Source of the DNA: Limimaricola litoreus | Lineage (GTDB): Bacteria > Pseudomonadota > Alphaproteobacteria > Rhodobacterales > Rhodobacteraceae | Direction: 5' to 3' | DNA: 64,000 nucleotides | NCBI RefSeq assembly: GCF_024159025.1 | Contig: NZ_JAMYXC010000049.1 | Coordinates: 16,296-80,295 of the forward strand | In this document: one piece after another, positions 26,701 to 35,254 of the stretch | Position numbering within the stretch: position 1 is the first letter of the stretch | Layout: every line of letters starts with the position of its first letter | Notes under the pieces: generated by a model | The model's database searches: none | What the model saw: only the letters and a program-made list of their open reading frames with translations | What the model was told of the DNA's origin: nothing | Program-made: the position numbers and the translations under genes

Positions 26701-27930
26701 TCAAGCGTCGAAGCGCTCGCCGAACATTATGGCGAACTGATTTCGGGCCGCAGACCATTCCCGAACATTTCGCCCGTCCTTCTCGAAGTTGCGGATGGCG
26801 AGGTAGATCAGCTTGGTTGCGGCCTCGTCCGTTGGGAAGGACCCACGCGTCTTGATCGATTTCCGGATCACGCGGTTCAGACTTTCGATGGCGTTGGTGG
26901 TGTAGATGATCTTGCGGATCGCCGGATCGAAGGCAAAGAACGGGATCACCTCCTGCCATGCCCGACGCCAGGCCGGCGCGATGGACGCGTATTTCCCGGC
27001 CCATTTTTCCTCGAAGGCATCAAGGTCGGCCTTGGCCAAATCGGCGGTCGGGGCGCTGTAAATTCGGCGCAGGTCGGCCGCCACGACCTTGCGGTCCTTC
27101 CAGGAGCAGAAGTTCAAGCTGTGGCGCACCAGATGCACGATGCAGGTCTGGACCATAGCCTCCGGGAAAGCGGCGGTGATGGCCTCGGGGAAGCCCTTTA
27201 GCCCGTCCACGACGGCGATCAGGATGTCCTGCGTGCCCCGGTTTTTCAGCTCGTTTATCACCGTTCTCGGCAATCCAAAGGCCCAGAACCTCGCGCTGGC
27301 CATCACGGGTGACGCCGAGGGCGACATACACCGCCTTGTTCTTCACTGTCCGGCTGTCGGCGTCACGGATCTTCACGCGCGGCGCGTCGAAGATCACGAT
27401 CGGATACATCCGCTCCAGCGCCCGGCTCTGCCATTCCCGAACCTCGTCCAGAACGGTGTCGGTGACACGGCTGATCAAGTCGGGCGAAACCTGCAGGCCA
27501 TAGAGATCGAGCAGATGGGCTTGGATGTCCCGGACCGTCAGCCCGGCTGCGTAGAGCCCGTCCGCCATGGGCCTCGGACCGATGGCGGCTTCCATGGCGA
27601 ACTCTTGTCATCCATCCCGTCGATCCGGGTCTGGCCCTTCTTCACCAGTTCCGGCTCGAAGCTGCTGTCGCGGTCGCGGGGCACCGCCACCGGCATCTCG
27701 CCGTCCTGCCCCTTCAGCACCTTGGTCGAGACGCCATTCCGGCGATTGCTCTGACCCGGTGGAGCTTCCTTGCCCTCTTCATAGCCAAGATGCGCCGTCA
27801 GCTCGGCGCCGAGCATCCGCTCCATCAGCTTGATCTTCAGCTCTTTCATCAGCCCGGCCTCGCCGAGCAGGTCCTCAGGGCGCTCTACGCCCTTCAGAAT
27901 TTCGTCCAGCAGTTCCTTGGAGATCATCAT
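26701..27930 (-). pseudogene. IS256-family transposase with a hairpin insertion and a small deletion
   Basis: Starts MMISKELLDEILKGVERPEDLL at 27930. The frame is normal to IDGMDDK. There a 44-nt hairpin segment (27560-27603) replaces about six bases and shifts the frame. The second block runs from [21 protein letters not shown] to LGLWIAEN, with the first catalytic Asp in [15 protein letters not shown] deletion of about 23 bases near 27260 shifts the frame again. The last block has [12 protein letters not shown] (second Asp) and NAIESLNR (Glu) and ends at 26701. Not expected to be functional. Confidence 0.85.
27560..27603 (-). repeat. Short hairpin insertion, element A
   Basis: Forty-four bases not expected in the transposase lie between the DDK and GLY codons. 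The 8-base arms CGCCATGG/CCATGGCG (27563-27570, 27592-27599) are perfect complements around a 21-base loop. Read on the minus strand, the loop holds CCGCCATCGGTCCGAGG. The same core, with one changed base, is found in element B (29324-29365) inside an unrelated transposase. Confidence 0.65.
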
Positions 27931-27992
27931 GCATGCTTCCTTTCAAAGAAGCATGGACCGGATCACTCATACACAGAAGATCTGACACTCTC

Positions 27993-28548
27993 GGAAGGTC
28001 TCGTTTGGCATGGGATTGCTGGCGACAGCAGCACGTTGACCAGCTTGGCGTCTCGCGGGTTTCTTTTCTTTTCGCATCTGTTCTGGCTGACATGGGTCCC
28101 GATTTCGACCGCAGCCATCGAACCGAACGCTACGCGCCGGTACGGCCAGGTGGCGCTGACCGGCATCGGCTTCCTATTTGGCCTGTCTGTCTTTATGCCA
28201 TCGTTTCTTTTCGGCGACTGGCAGGCGGTCGATCTTGTCAACGGCTCGTTGGAGTACCCGACGAGGCTGATCTTCGACGGGATCGTGAACCGGACCGCGC
28301 TACGGATCTTCTACGCCGCGCTCGTCGTCGGGGCCCTTCTCCTGTCGAGCGATATCAGGATCAAAGCGTTCGGCGGCATGATCGCAGGCTCACTGATCGT
28401 GATTTACGCCTTCTATGCCTACGCCATCATTTCGGTTTGGTGCTTCTTTGCCGCCGTGCTGTCTGCGTACCTCATCCTCGTCATCCGCCAGAACGAGCGG
28501 CGCCTCCCGACCCGTGACGGACCGAACCGCGTCAACTTGCATCGGTAG
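27993..28548 (+). pseudogene. 3' part of the split DUF6629-like membrane protein gene
   Basis: Continues the frame from 26648 after the IS256 element (EGLVWHGIAGD..., then FFSHLFWLTWVPIS and several hydrophobic helices) to a stop at 28548. It begins with the right copy of the target repeat. About 180 codons. See the 5' part for the reconstruction. Confidence 0.7.
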
Positions 28549-28896
28549 CGTCTGGCGGGGTCACGCAGATTGACCGCGCCGCGCGTCGTCGCCCTGCCCG
28601 ACCTCACCACTACATGCGCAAACCTCTCGCTTGCGCACTGGCACATGTTGCGGCACAGTCGCTGGCACATTGCGGAGTCGGACAGGAGACGATCCCGTAG
28701 AGCGCCTTAGATTCAGCAGCTTAGTTCTGCGACTCCGGCCCCTACCGCCGGAGCCAACTACTAGATAGCTGGTTGGAAACAAACGGAAAAGCGTTCCCTC
28801 GGGGGCGCTTTTCGTGTTTCGGACACAGGTCCTGACACTCCGCCTTACACACTCCGGACACACCGGAGTCACAAGGAGTCAGAGCCGGTGCCGCAC
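28549..28896. other. Hairpin-rich intergenic region
   Basis: About 350 bases with no supported gene. It contains CTCCGGC-N7-GCCGGAG (28733-28753), the terminator-like hairpin at 28787-28812, and a CTCCGG/CCGGAG hairpin near 28850-28865 followed by repeated GGAGTCA. Part of the minus-strand translation resembles the nonsense peptide usually read across a tRNA gene, but no cloverleaf could be folded. Confidence 0.45.
28787..28812 (+). terminator. Rho-independent terminator-like hairpin
   Basis: AAAAGCG (28787-28793) pairs with CGCTTTT (28806-28812) around TTCCCTCGGGGG, which adds internal pairing. The right arm ends in a short T run on the plus strand. It could end transcription of the former DUF6629-like gene. 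Confidence 0.6.
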
Positions 28897-28960
28897 GGCG
28901 CTGTTGCACATATCGGTGATGGGGATTCACTGGGCGCGTCCTGACGGTTAGCTCGGGGAC

Positions 28961-29929
28961 ATGCCGAAGCCTTCCCCGACCCGCTACCGCACGACGAACT
29001 GGTCAGACTATAATGCGGCGCTGCGCAAGCGCGTCTCGCTGTCGGTCTGGTTCGATCCCGAGATGATCTGGCACGCCGGCAAGACCGGCAAGCGCGGACG
29101 GCCCGAGACCTTCTCGGACGCTGCGGTTCAGATATGCCTCACCCTGAAAGTGCTCTTCGGTCTTCCGCTTCGCCAGACGGTCGGGCTGGTCGAGAGCCTG
29201 ATCCAGATGGCGGGGCTGGATTGGCCGGTTCCGGGCTATTCGACGCTGTGTCGGCGGCAGGCGCGGATCGCTGTGCGGGTCCCGTACCGCGCCTCAGGGC
29301 AGCCGCTGAACCTGTTGATCGACAATAAGGCATCGTCCGCCGTCGGTCCGAGGTCGATGCCGAATGGCATCAAGTTCCGCGGGGACGGCGAGTGGCAGGT
29401 CCGCAAGCATGGCCCATCACGCCGACGGCAATGGCGGAAGGTTCATATTGCCGTGGACGCGGGCACCGGGGATGCGCGCGCGCTCGAGTTCACCTCGAGC
29501 CGCCAGGGCGACAGCCCGTTGCTGCCAGCCCTGCTGGCGCAGATCCTGCCGGAGGAGGCGATCGGCATGGTCACCGCTGGCGGTGCCTACGATACGCGAC
29601 GATGCCATGACGCGATCATCGACCGAGGCGCGGATGCCGTCATACCGATCCGGCGCAACGGGCATGCCTGGAAAGAAGACTGTCCCGCCGCCATCGCGCG
29701 AAACGAGATCCTGCGGACGACCCGGCATCTGGGGCGTACGCTTTGGAAGACACGGACCGGCTATCACGTCCGAACTCGCGTCGAGGCCCAGATGAACTGC
29801 CTGAAGCTCTTCGGCGAGAGGATCATGTCACGAGACCCCGACCGCCAGACCGCCGAAATCCAGATCCGCATCGCCCTCATGAACCGCTTCTCGGCCCTCG
29901 GCAGGGCCGAGATCGAAGCAGTCCGCTGA
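28961..29929 (+). CDS. IS5-family transposase carrying a 12-residue in-frame insertion
   Basis: A 322-residue relative of the copy-1 transposase. The second and third acidic residues are present (TAGGAYD, RTRVEAQM). Just after the first catalytic Asp (LLID) the usual STGIK is replaced by a longer stretch read from hairpin element B (NKASSAVGPRSMPNGIK). The frame stays open. An extra loop immediately beside the catalytic Asp probably disables the enzyme, unless the segment is removed or bypassed. Confidence 0.85.
   Translation: MPKPSPTRYRTTNWSDYNAALRKRVSLSVWFDPEMIWHAGKTGKRGRPETFSDAAVQICLTLKVLFGLPLRQTVGLVESLIQMAGLDWPVPGYSTLCRRQARIAVRVPYRASGQPLNLLIDNKASSAVGPRSMPNGIKFRGDGEWQVRKHGPSRRRQWRKVHIAVDAGTGDARALEFTSSRQGDSPLLPALLAQILPEEAIGMVTAGGAYDTRRCHDAIIDRGADAVIPIRRNGHAWKEDCPAAIARNEILRTTRHLGRTLWKTRTGYHVRTRVEAQMNCLKLFGERIMSRDPDRQTAEIQIRIALMNRFSALGRAEIEAVR
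29324..29365 (+). repeat. Short hairpin insertion, element B
   Basis: Forty-two bases stand where copy 1 has six (AGCACC). The arms GGCATCG/CGATGCC (29329-29335, 29355-29361) are perfect complements around a 19-base loop holding CCGCCGTCGGTCCGAGG. The loop core matches element A with a single transition, while the arm sequences are unrelated. AAT occurs at both edges and may be a tiny target repeat. Confidence 0.65.
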
Positions 29930-29983
29930 AGAATCGCGGGAAAGGGTGCAGTCATGCTCGGGGCTGATTTGCGCAACATCGCC

Positions 29984-30219
29984 CCTCGGCATCCTCGATC
30001 CGGGCGCGCGGCACCCGCAGGGTTTCGGTGCCGAAGGTGCCGGTGAGCTGCCGCTCGCGGTGCCCGTGCCGGTAACCTTTCGCCTGACCCTCCCCGCGAC
30101 CATAGCATAAACGGCCGAGAAAGTCGGCCAGCTCCTCCTCGCAGGCGATCCTCGATCGGGTCGTAGCCGTCGTCGTTCGCCAGTAGCGAAAGGCGCGAGC
30201 TTTGAGTAATCTGGTTCAT
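29984..30219 (-). pseudogene. N-terminal stub of a second IS256-type transposase
   Basis: Starts at 30219 (MNQITQSSRLSLLANDDGYDP) and reads PIEDRLR. A deletion then changes frame, continuing EEELADFLGRLCYGRGEGQ, AKGYRHGHRERQLTGTFGT and RVPRARIEDAEG until cut by the right end of IS5 copy 2. The type differs from the IS256 at 26.6 kb. Sequence to about 30290, including CACCCGGAGATTACGCC, is probably the outer end of this element. The catalytic region is gone. Confidence 0.75.
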
Positions 30220-30444
30220 GGCGTGATCTCCTTGGCGGTTGTCGCCGCCGGTTGGGTGGTTGCAAGTCACCCGGAGATTACGCCGCCCTCAAATTTCCAC
30301 CAACTCCGCGACACGACCGGGGGGCAGGTCAAGTCCAATTCAGGCAGCCAGTTCATTATTATTGTGACACTGTTCGTCACAGCAGAAGGCGCGCGACGGT
30401 TCGCCCTATTCCGAATGGTGCCACCGGTCGGGATCCGACATGAA

Positions 30445-30470
30445 ACGTGCCGCCCTATTCGGCGGCACGT
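30445..30470 (-). terminator. Terminator-like hairpin after the PQQ dehydrogenase gene
   Basis: Perfect 10-base arms ACGTGCCGCC/GGCGGCACGT with a 6-base loop lie 27 bases beyond the stop of the dehydrogenase gene. On the minus strand a short TTT follows. It probably ends the cytochrome c/dehydrogenase transcript. Confidence 0.65.
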
Positions 30471-30496
30471 CACGCATCGCCCTCGGCGCGCTTCGA

Positions 30497-31783
30497 TCAG
30501 TTCGGTGTGAGTTTGTGGATCATGCCTTCGTCCACGGCGGTATAGAGACTGCCATCTGGCCCTTGGACCACCGAACGGAAGCGGCCGGCATCCATTGGCA
30601 GGGTCATTTCCGTGACGTCGACCACGGACATATCCTCGTCGAGTTCGATCACGTCGATCCTCTGCCCGATCGGAGTTCCACCGAAACCAATGCCCATGAT
30701 ACCGACCACCATGGCCCCGTCCCAGTCGCCCCACTGCTCGCCAGTCAGGAAAGCGGCTGAAGAGGTGCCCTGCGACCAGCCGTTATTGTCCCAGATCGGC
30801 GGCATGGCATCGGGGTAGGTCTCAAGGTCAGTCATTGGCATGAAGGCGGCGCGCTCGAAACGGTTCATGCCCTCGCCCTGGTTCGGCATGTAGCCGCAAT
30901 AGCCGTCCGGGCAGTCACCTCGGCCGGCCATGTTGTCGCGCGGGTCCCAGCCAGCGTTGCCGCCATTCTCGAGCACGGTGATCTCGTCGGAGTGCCACGG
31001 GCCGTGCTCGGCGACGATCGGCGTATTGGTCCCGGGATGGAACGCAATGCCCTGCACGTTACGATGGCCGTAGGTATAGGTGCGCGGGTCGAAGCCCTCG
31101 GGCGGGCTGTTGTCAGGATGCGCGTTGCCATCGGTGTCAATGCGAAGCACCTTCGATCCCATGAGCGTCGGGCTCTGCGGGATCTCCTCGTTGTGGTTGT
31201 CGCCGGTGGTCAGCCAGAGGCTGCCGTCGGCGTCGAAGCGCACGCGCCCGCCATTATGCGCGCCAGGGCCGCCGAACGGATGGTCGCTGGCCTCCATCTT
31301 GTAGGGCACGTCGTCCACGATATCGGTGCGGCCCGAGACGCCGGAGAAGTCCTCGGCCACCTCGAAGCGCATCAGCCGATTGGTGTGCGGGTCCGACATG
31401 TTCGAGGTCGAGTAGACGTAGAGCCGGCGGTTGTCGGCGAAGGCGGGGTCGACCGCGACGCCCATCATCCCGGCCTGACCCTCGCAGAACAAATCATCGG
31501 CGGTGGCCGGGTATCCCTCCGAGCCGGGCATCCCGAGCAGCGGCGTGACCGAGCCGTCGGGCATCATTACTGACAGGCCCTTGCATTTCTCGGTGTAGAA
31601 CATCGTGCCGTCCTCGAGGAACGCCATGTCCCACGGGTTCTCGAGACCCTCGAGCACGACCTCATGCTGAAGGCTGCTGGTGTTGGTTCCGACTTCAGCC
31701 ACGGCGGCGCTGCCGACGGCAAGTGCACTTGCGGCCATTGTCAGGAGCCAGGTCGCTGAGCTTGAATGTAGTGATCTTTCCAT
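30497..31783 (-). CDS. PQQ-dependent sugar/aldose dehydrogenase-like protein
   Basis: A 428-residue secreted beta-propeller enzyme of the soluble glucose dehydrogenase (GSDH/Asd) type, which oxidises sugars or related alcohols in the periplasm using PQQ. It has a signal peptide (LLTMAASALAVGSAAVA), then ENPWDMAFLEDG, GQAGMMGVAVDP, the HNGGRVRFDADGSLWLTTGD segment and YGHRNVQGIAFHP. GGAGG lies seven bases before the ATG at 31783. The upstream cytochrome c gene (gap 159 bases) is a natural electron acceptor. The pair has lower GC than its surroundings and is boxed in by IS remnants, suggesting transfer. Confidence 0.85.
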   Translation of the reverse strand: MERSLHSSSATWLLTMAASALAVGSAAVAEVGTNTSSLQHEVVLEGLENPWDMAFLEDGTMFYTEKCKGLSVMMPDGSVTPLLGMPGSEGYPATADDLFCEGQAGMMGVAVDPAFADNRRLYVYSTSNMSDPHTNRLMRFEVAEDFSGVSGRTDIVDDVPYKMEASDHPFGGPGAHNGGRVRFDADGSLWLTTGDNHNEEIPQSPTLMGSKVLRIDTDGNAHPDNSPPEGFDPRTYTYGHRNVQGIAFHPGTNTPIVAEHGPWHSDEITVLENGGNAGWDPRDNMAGRGDCPDGYCGYMPNQGEGMNRFERAAFMPMTDLETYPDAMPPIWDNNGWSQGTSSAAFLTGEQWGDWDGAMVVGIMGIGFGGTPIGQRIDVIELDEDMSVVDVTEMTLPMDAGRFRSVVQGPDGSLYTAVDEGMIHKLTPN

Positions 31784-31942
31784 GCTTTTTCCTCCCAGAG
31801 CAGTCTTGACGAACCGCTCCCTAAACCGGCCCATCAAGGTTTCAGTAATTGATTTTCTTGAACAGCGGCGAGTATGGCGCCTTTTGATAATTACTACTCC
31901 ATGCAGAATCACTCGCCTGATGGGGCAACTCGAGTTCAGCTA

Positions 31943-32410
31943 TTAGAGGGTTTCCGAAATATAAAGCGCGAGTCTTGCAATGTCTTCGTCAGTAAGGTCA
32001 GCGGCCATCGGTGCCATCAGTGCCGTGTTGGGCCCCACCTTTTCTCCCTCTCGGTATGCTGTCAGGCGCTCTACGAGATAGGTAGCTTCATGGCCGGTGA
32101 GCTTTGGGAAGCTGGCCATACCTTGGGCTTTCGGTCCGTGGCAATTCTTGCAGGTGTCTTGATAGAGCTCTTCACCTATCGCGATGTCGCCAATGATCTC
32201 TTGGTTTTCCGCCGGTCTATCCGTGGAGCTTTCCACCTCATCCGTATCATTGCCTTCACCAGCGGGATCTTGGTTATTGCCAGCTTCCAAAGCAGAATCA
32301 GCTGTCTCTTTCGCATAATTTCCCGTGTCTGAACTGCCACTTTCTGCCAAGCTGGACGTGCCGATTAGCACCATTATCCCGACAAGACTGACCTTAGCTT
32401 TGCTTTGCAT
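31943..32410 (-). CDS. Periplasmic c-type cytochrome (class I, single heme)
   Basis: A 155-residue exported cytochrome. Residues 1-22 are a signal peptide (LVGIMVLIGTSSLAES). An acidic Gln/Glu/Asp-rich linker spans about 25-75. The heme domain has CKNCH near residue 87 and the axial Met in ALMAPMAAD near 131. It ends with a typical DIARLALYISETL helix. It probably passes electrons from the PQQ dehydrogenase encoded next to it towards an oxidase. Its codon use is more AT-rich than the chromosome-type genes. Confidence 0.87.
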   Translation of the reverse strand: MQSKAKVSLVGIMVLIGTSSLAESGSSDTGNYAKETADSALEAGNNQDPAGEGNDTDEVESSTDRPAENQEIIGDIAIGEELYQDTCKNCHGPKAQGMASFPKLTGHEATYLVERLTAYREGEKVGPNTALMAPMAADLTDEDIARLALYISETL

Positions 32411-32600
32411 ATGAATCTCAATAAATTAGAGACTCGCAAAACAGCACGTTCTGCAAGTCATGCATGAGGGCGGAGCCTGAGTGAGCCTCCGGCTCGCTGA
32501 TTTCAGGATTGATTTTCCACGTAATACCCAAAGGCAAGCAAGAGAAATTTTTAGTTGCCGACAAGGCGGCTCGGCCTAAGTTAAAGCGGAATCCATCAAG

Positions 32601-32623
32601 ATAATGCTGCATTGCAGCATTAT
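32601..32623. promoter_or_regulatory. Near-perfect 23-base palindrome upstream of the cytochrome gene
   Basis: Arms ATAATGCTGCA and TGCAGCATTAT (11 bases each) around a single T. It lies 190 bases upstream of the cytochrome c start in an AT-rich stretch and 18 bases from the IS5 remnant. It could be a regulator site or a leftover hairpin. Nothing in the sequence decides between these. Confidence 0.45.
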
Positions 32624-32640
32624 TGTTTTGACCGTTCCGA

Positions 32641-33105
32641 GGCGCTGATGCAGAATTCAGGCTTGAGGCGCAGCTGCCCCTTTTCCCAATAACGTCGCCC
32701 CACGCGAACGATCTCGGCGGTGCCGAAGGCTGAGAACCGGTTCATGAGGGCGATGCGGATGTGGACCTTGGCGGTCTGGCGGTCGGGATCACTTGCAGCG
32801 ATGCGCTCCCCGAACGCATTCAGGCAGTGTATCTTTGCTTCGAAGCAACTGCGAAGGTGGTAGCCGGTCCACGACTTCCAGAAGAATCGACCGAAGTATC
32901 GCGTCGCCCGACGGATGTCGTTGCGGGCCGCAGCTGCCGGTCCATCCTCTTTTCAGGGTCGTCCGTTCTTGCGGATCGGAATGATCGCCGTGGCCCGGCG
33001 CTCGATGATCGCGGTGTGACAGCGGCGCGTATCGTAGGCACCACCAGCGGTCACAAAGCCGATCGGCTCCGCTGCGTGAACCGTCAGGCGGGGAGTTCTG
33101 CAACA
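32641..33105 (-). mobile_element. IS5-family deletion derivative, copy 3
   Basis: A 465-bp remnant keeping both ends: GGCGCTGATGCAG at 32641 and the inverse near 33088-33105 (GAGTTCTGCAACAATGCC). On the minus strand the left 30 bases are joined directly to the second half of the transposase (TAGGAYDTRRCHTAIIERRA... to MNRFSA), which also has a frameshift after KNGRP. The first half of the gene is missing, so it cannot transpose by itself. It could be mobilised by copy 1 because both ends remain. Confidence 0.8.
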
Positions 33106-33292
33106 ATGCCGGTCACGTGTGCCGCAGTTGGCGGGTTTGGAGCATGGTTGCAGGGCGACTTCGCATGTGACCGCTACGGCGAGCCTGTACCGGCTTTGTA
33201 CCGAAAACCAACCGTAATAGAGGCGTAAGCAGCCGCACGGACGCATCTCGATGCGCAGCACGTTCAAAAGAAGCTTTAATCTAAAGGGAAAA

Positions 33293-33369
<77 letters not shown>

Positions 33370-33443
33370 CGATGAAGGCTCGATAGGCGAAGATGCGGGC
33401 GGACGCAACGGCTTTTCGCGCCCGCCCCCGCGTCAATTCCGGC

Positions 33444-34664
33444 TCAAGCGAAGAGCTCGTGGCACAGCTCCAGCGCCTCGACCAGGCGGTCGACCTCGGC
33501 TTCGGTGTTGTAAAGGCCAAAGGAGGCGCGGCAGGTCGCGCCGAGGCCCATGTGCTGCATCAAAGGCATGGCGCAATGCGTGCCCGCGCGCACCGCGATG
33601 CCCTTCTTGTCGAGCACGGTGGAGATGTCATGCGCATGCGCCCCGCCGTCGAGGGTCAGCGAAAAGATTGCGCCCTTGCTCTCGGACTGACCCTGAATGT
33701 TGAGCCAGTTCAGCCCCTTGAACCGATCGATCGCATGATTGCGCAGGCGGCGCTCATGGGCTGCGATGTTCTCCATGCCGAGATCCATCATCCAGTCGAG
33801 CGCCACGCCCATGCCGATGGTCGAGACGATCGAGGGTGTGCCCGCCTCGAACTTCATCGGCGCGACGTTGTAGCTCACCGTGTCGCGCGTGACCTGGTCG
33901 ATCATGTCGCCGCCGCCCATGAAGGGACGCATTTCCTCCATGCGTTCGCGCCGGACATAGATCGCGCCCGCGCCCGAGGGACCGTAGAGCTTGTGCCCGG
34001 TGATGGCGTAGAAGTCGCAGCCGATGTCGGTGACATCGACCGGCTGGTGCACCGCCGCCTGGCTGCCGTCGACGAGCACCGGCACACCCTTCTCGCGCGC
34101 GCCTTCGCAGATCGCCTTCACGTCGACGACCGTGCCCAGAACGTTCGACATGTGGGTGACGGCAACAAGCTTGGTCTTGGGCCCGATCGCGTCGATCACC
34201 GCCTGCGGGTCGAGATCGCCTTTGGCGTCCACATCGACCCATTTGATCACCACGCCCTGGCGTTCGCGCAGAAAGTGCCACGGCACGATGTTGGCGTGGT
34301 GCTCCATGATCGACAGCACGATCTCGTCGCCCGGCTCCATGCGCGGCATGGCCCAGCCGTAAGCCACCATGTTGATGCCCTCGGTGGTGCCGGTATTGAG
34401 GATGATCTCCTCTTGGCTCGGCGCATTCAGGAACTTGCGCACCACGTCGCGCGTGCCCTCGTAGCGCTCGGTCGAGATGGTGGAGAGCGTGTGCAGCCCG
34501 CGATGGACGTTGGAGTATTCCTCGGCATAGCCGCGGGTGATCGCGTCGATCACCACCTGCGGCTTTTGCGCCGAGGCGCCGTTGTCGAGATAGACAAGCG
34601 GCGCCTTGCCGATCTTGCGCGACAGGATCGGGAACTGCGCCCGGATCTCTTCGACGTCATACAT
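33444..34664 (-). CDS. sufS: Cysteine desulfurase SufS
   Basis: A 406-residue PLP enzyme that takes sulfur from cysteine for Fe-S cluster assembly with SufBCD. The group II (SufS/CsdA) pattern is clear: YLDNGASAQKP near residue 25, the PLP-lysine in ITGHKLYGPSG (about 224), and the catalytic Cys in VRAGTHCAMPLM (about 361) followed by RASFGLYNT. It is the last gene of the suf operon; its ATG overlaps the end of the YIP1-type gene by eight bases. A second, group I desulfurase lies earlier in the same operon. Confidence 0.97.
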   Translation of the reverse strand: MYDVEEIRAQFPILSRKIGKAPLVYLDNGASAQKPQVVIDAITRGYAEEYSNVHRGLHTLSTISTERYEGTRDVVRKFLNAPSQEEIILNTGTTEGINMVAYGWAMPRMEPGDEIVLSIMEHHANIVPWHFLRERQGVVIKWVDVDAKGDLDPQAVIDAIGPKTKLVAVTHMSNVLGTVVDVKAICEGAREKGVPVLVDGSQAAVHQPVDVTDIGCDFYAITGHKLYGPSGAGAIYVRRERMEEMRPFMGGGDMIDQVTRDTVSYNVAPMKFEAGTPSIVSTIGMGVALDWMMDLGMENIAAHERRLRNHAIDRFKGLNWLNIQGQSESKGAIFSLTLDGGAHAHDISTVLDKKGIAVRAGTHCAMPLMQHMGLGATCRASFGLYNTEAEVDRLVEALELCHELFA

Positions 34665-35250
34665 TGGAAAATCCTCCCTGGACGGTCAGCCCGGTGAGCG
34701 CCAGGATGAGCGCGAGCCCGGTCCCGATGGCGATGAAGGCGAGAACGAGCGTGACGATGGCCCGGCCCAGCCCGGCAAACCCGTGCAGGGTCTGGATGAA
34801 GCGGGCAAGGCACCAGAAGAGCCAAACGAGACCGGCCAGCCCGACCAGCCCCGCAAGCGGCGGCAGGACGAGGATCAGCACGCCCTGCACCAGCCGCAGC
34901 GCCATCGCCAGCACCTCGAGCCAGACCACCAGCGCCAAGGCGGGCGCGAAACGCCCGCCTCCGCCGAGCAGACGGCCCGCGGCGGTCACCCCGCCCGCGA
35001 GCAGCACCAGCGAGACGCCGAGCAGCCCGGCATAGACGAAGGGCGTCAGGCCGAAGCCCATGTCGGGGCTCGCGGCGATCATCGGCATCGCGCCTTGCAG
35101 GAGCGCCGTGAGAACGACGCTGACGCAGGTGACGAGCACCAGCGCCTGCCAGGTGGCGGCCGCGCCGGGATAGGTGGCGAGCAGCCGGGCCGCCGCCTCG
35201 CCGGGCGCACGCAGGCTGAGCCGCAACAGATCGGTGATGTAAGTCCACAT
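34657..35250 (-). CDS. YIP1-family membrane protein
   Basis: A 197-residue protein with about five hydrophobic helices and the YIP1-type pattern (residues 30-190). It sits between the second membrane protein and sufS with tight spacing (five bases upstream, eight-base overlap downstream), so it is translated with the Fe-S machinery. No direct role in cluster assembly is known; a membrane-linked role is only inferred from context. Confidence 0.75.
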   Translation of the reverse strand: MWTYITDLLRLSLRAPGEAAARLLATYPGAAATWQALVLVTCVSVVLTALLQGAMPMIAASPDMGFGLTPFVYAGLLGVSLVLLAGGVTAAGRLLGGGGRFAPALALVVWLEVLAMALRLVQGVLILVLPPLAGLVGLAGLVWLFWCLARFIQTLHGFAGLGRAIVTLVLAFIAIGTGLALILALTGLTVQGGFSNV

Positions 35251-35254
35251 GGGT

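Larger units (their letters stand above)
26649..27992 (-). mobile_element. IS256-family insertion sequence, defective
   Basis: A 1344-bp element with imperfect terminal repeats (GGGAGTGTC at the left, GACACTCTC at the right). It is flanked by an 8-base target repeat, GAAAGGTC (26641-26648) and GGAAGGTC (27993-28000), with one mismatch. It interrupts the DUF6629-like gene. Its transposase is broken twice. The mismatch in the target repeat and the broken frame suggest an old insertion. Confidence 0.88.
28897..29983 (+). mobile_element. IS5-family insertion sequence, copy 2 (with internal hairpin insertion)
   Basis: A 1087-bp element with imperfect 18-base ends (28897-28914, GGCGCTGTTGCAC; 29966-29983). 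It is 36 bp longer than copy 1, exactly the net size of hairpin element B. At its right it abuts a truncated IS256-type transposase stub, into which it probably jumped. No clear target repeat is visible. Confidence 0.85.

Noticed and set aside
28650..28760. Possible tRNA or tRNA-derived att site
   Set aside because: The minus-strand translation looks like that over a tRNA, but no complete cloverleaf or CCA end can be folded.
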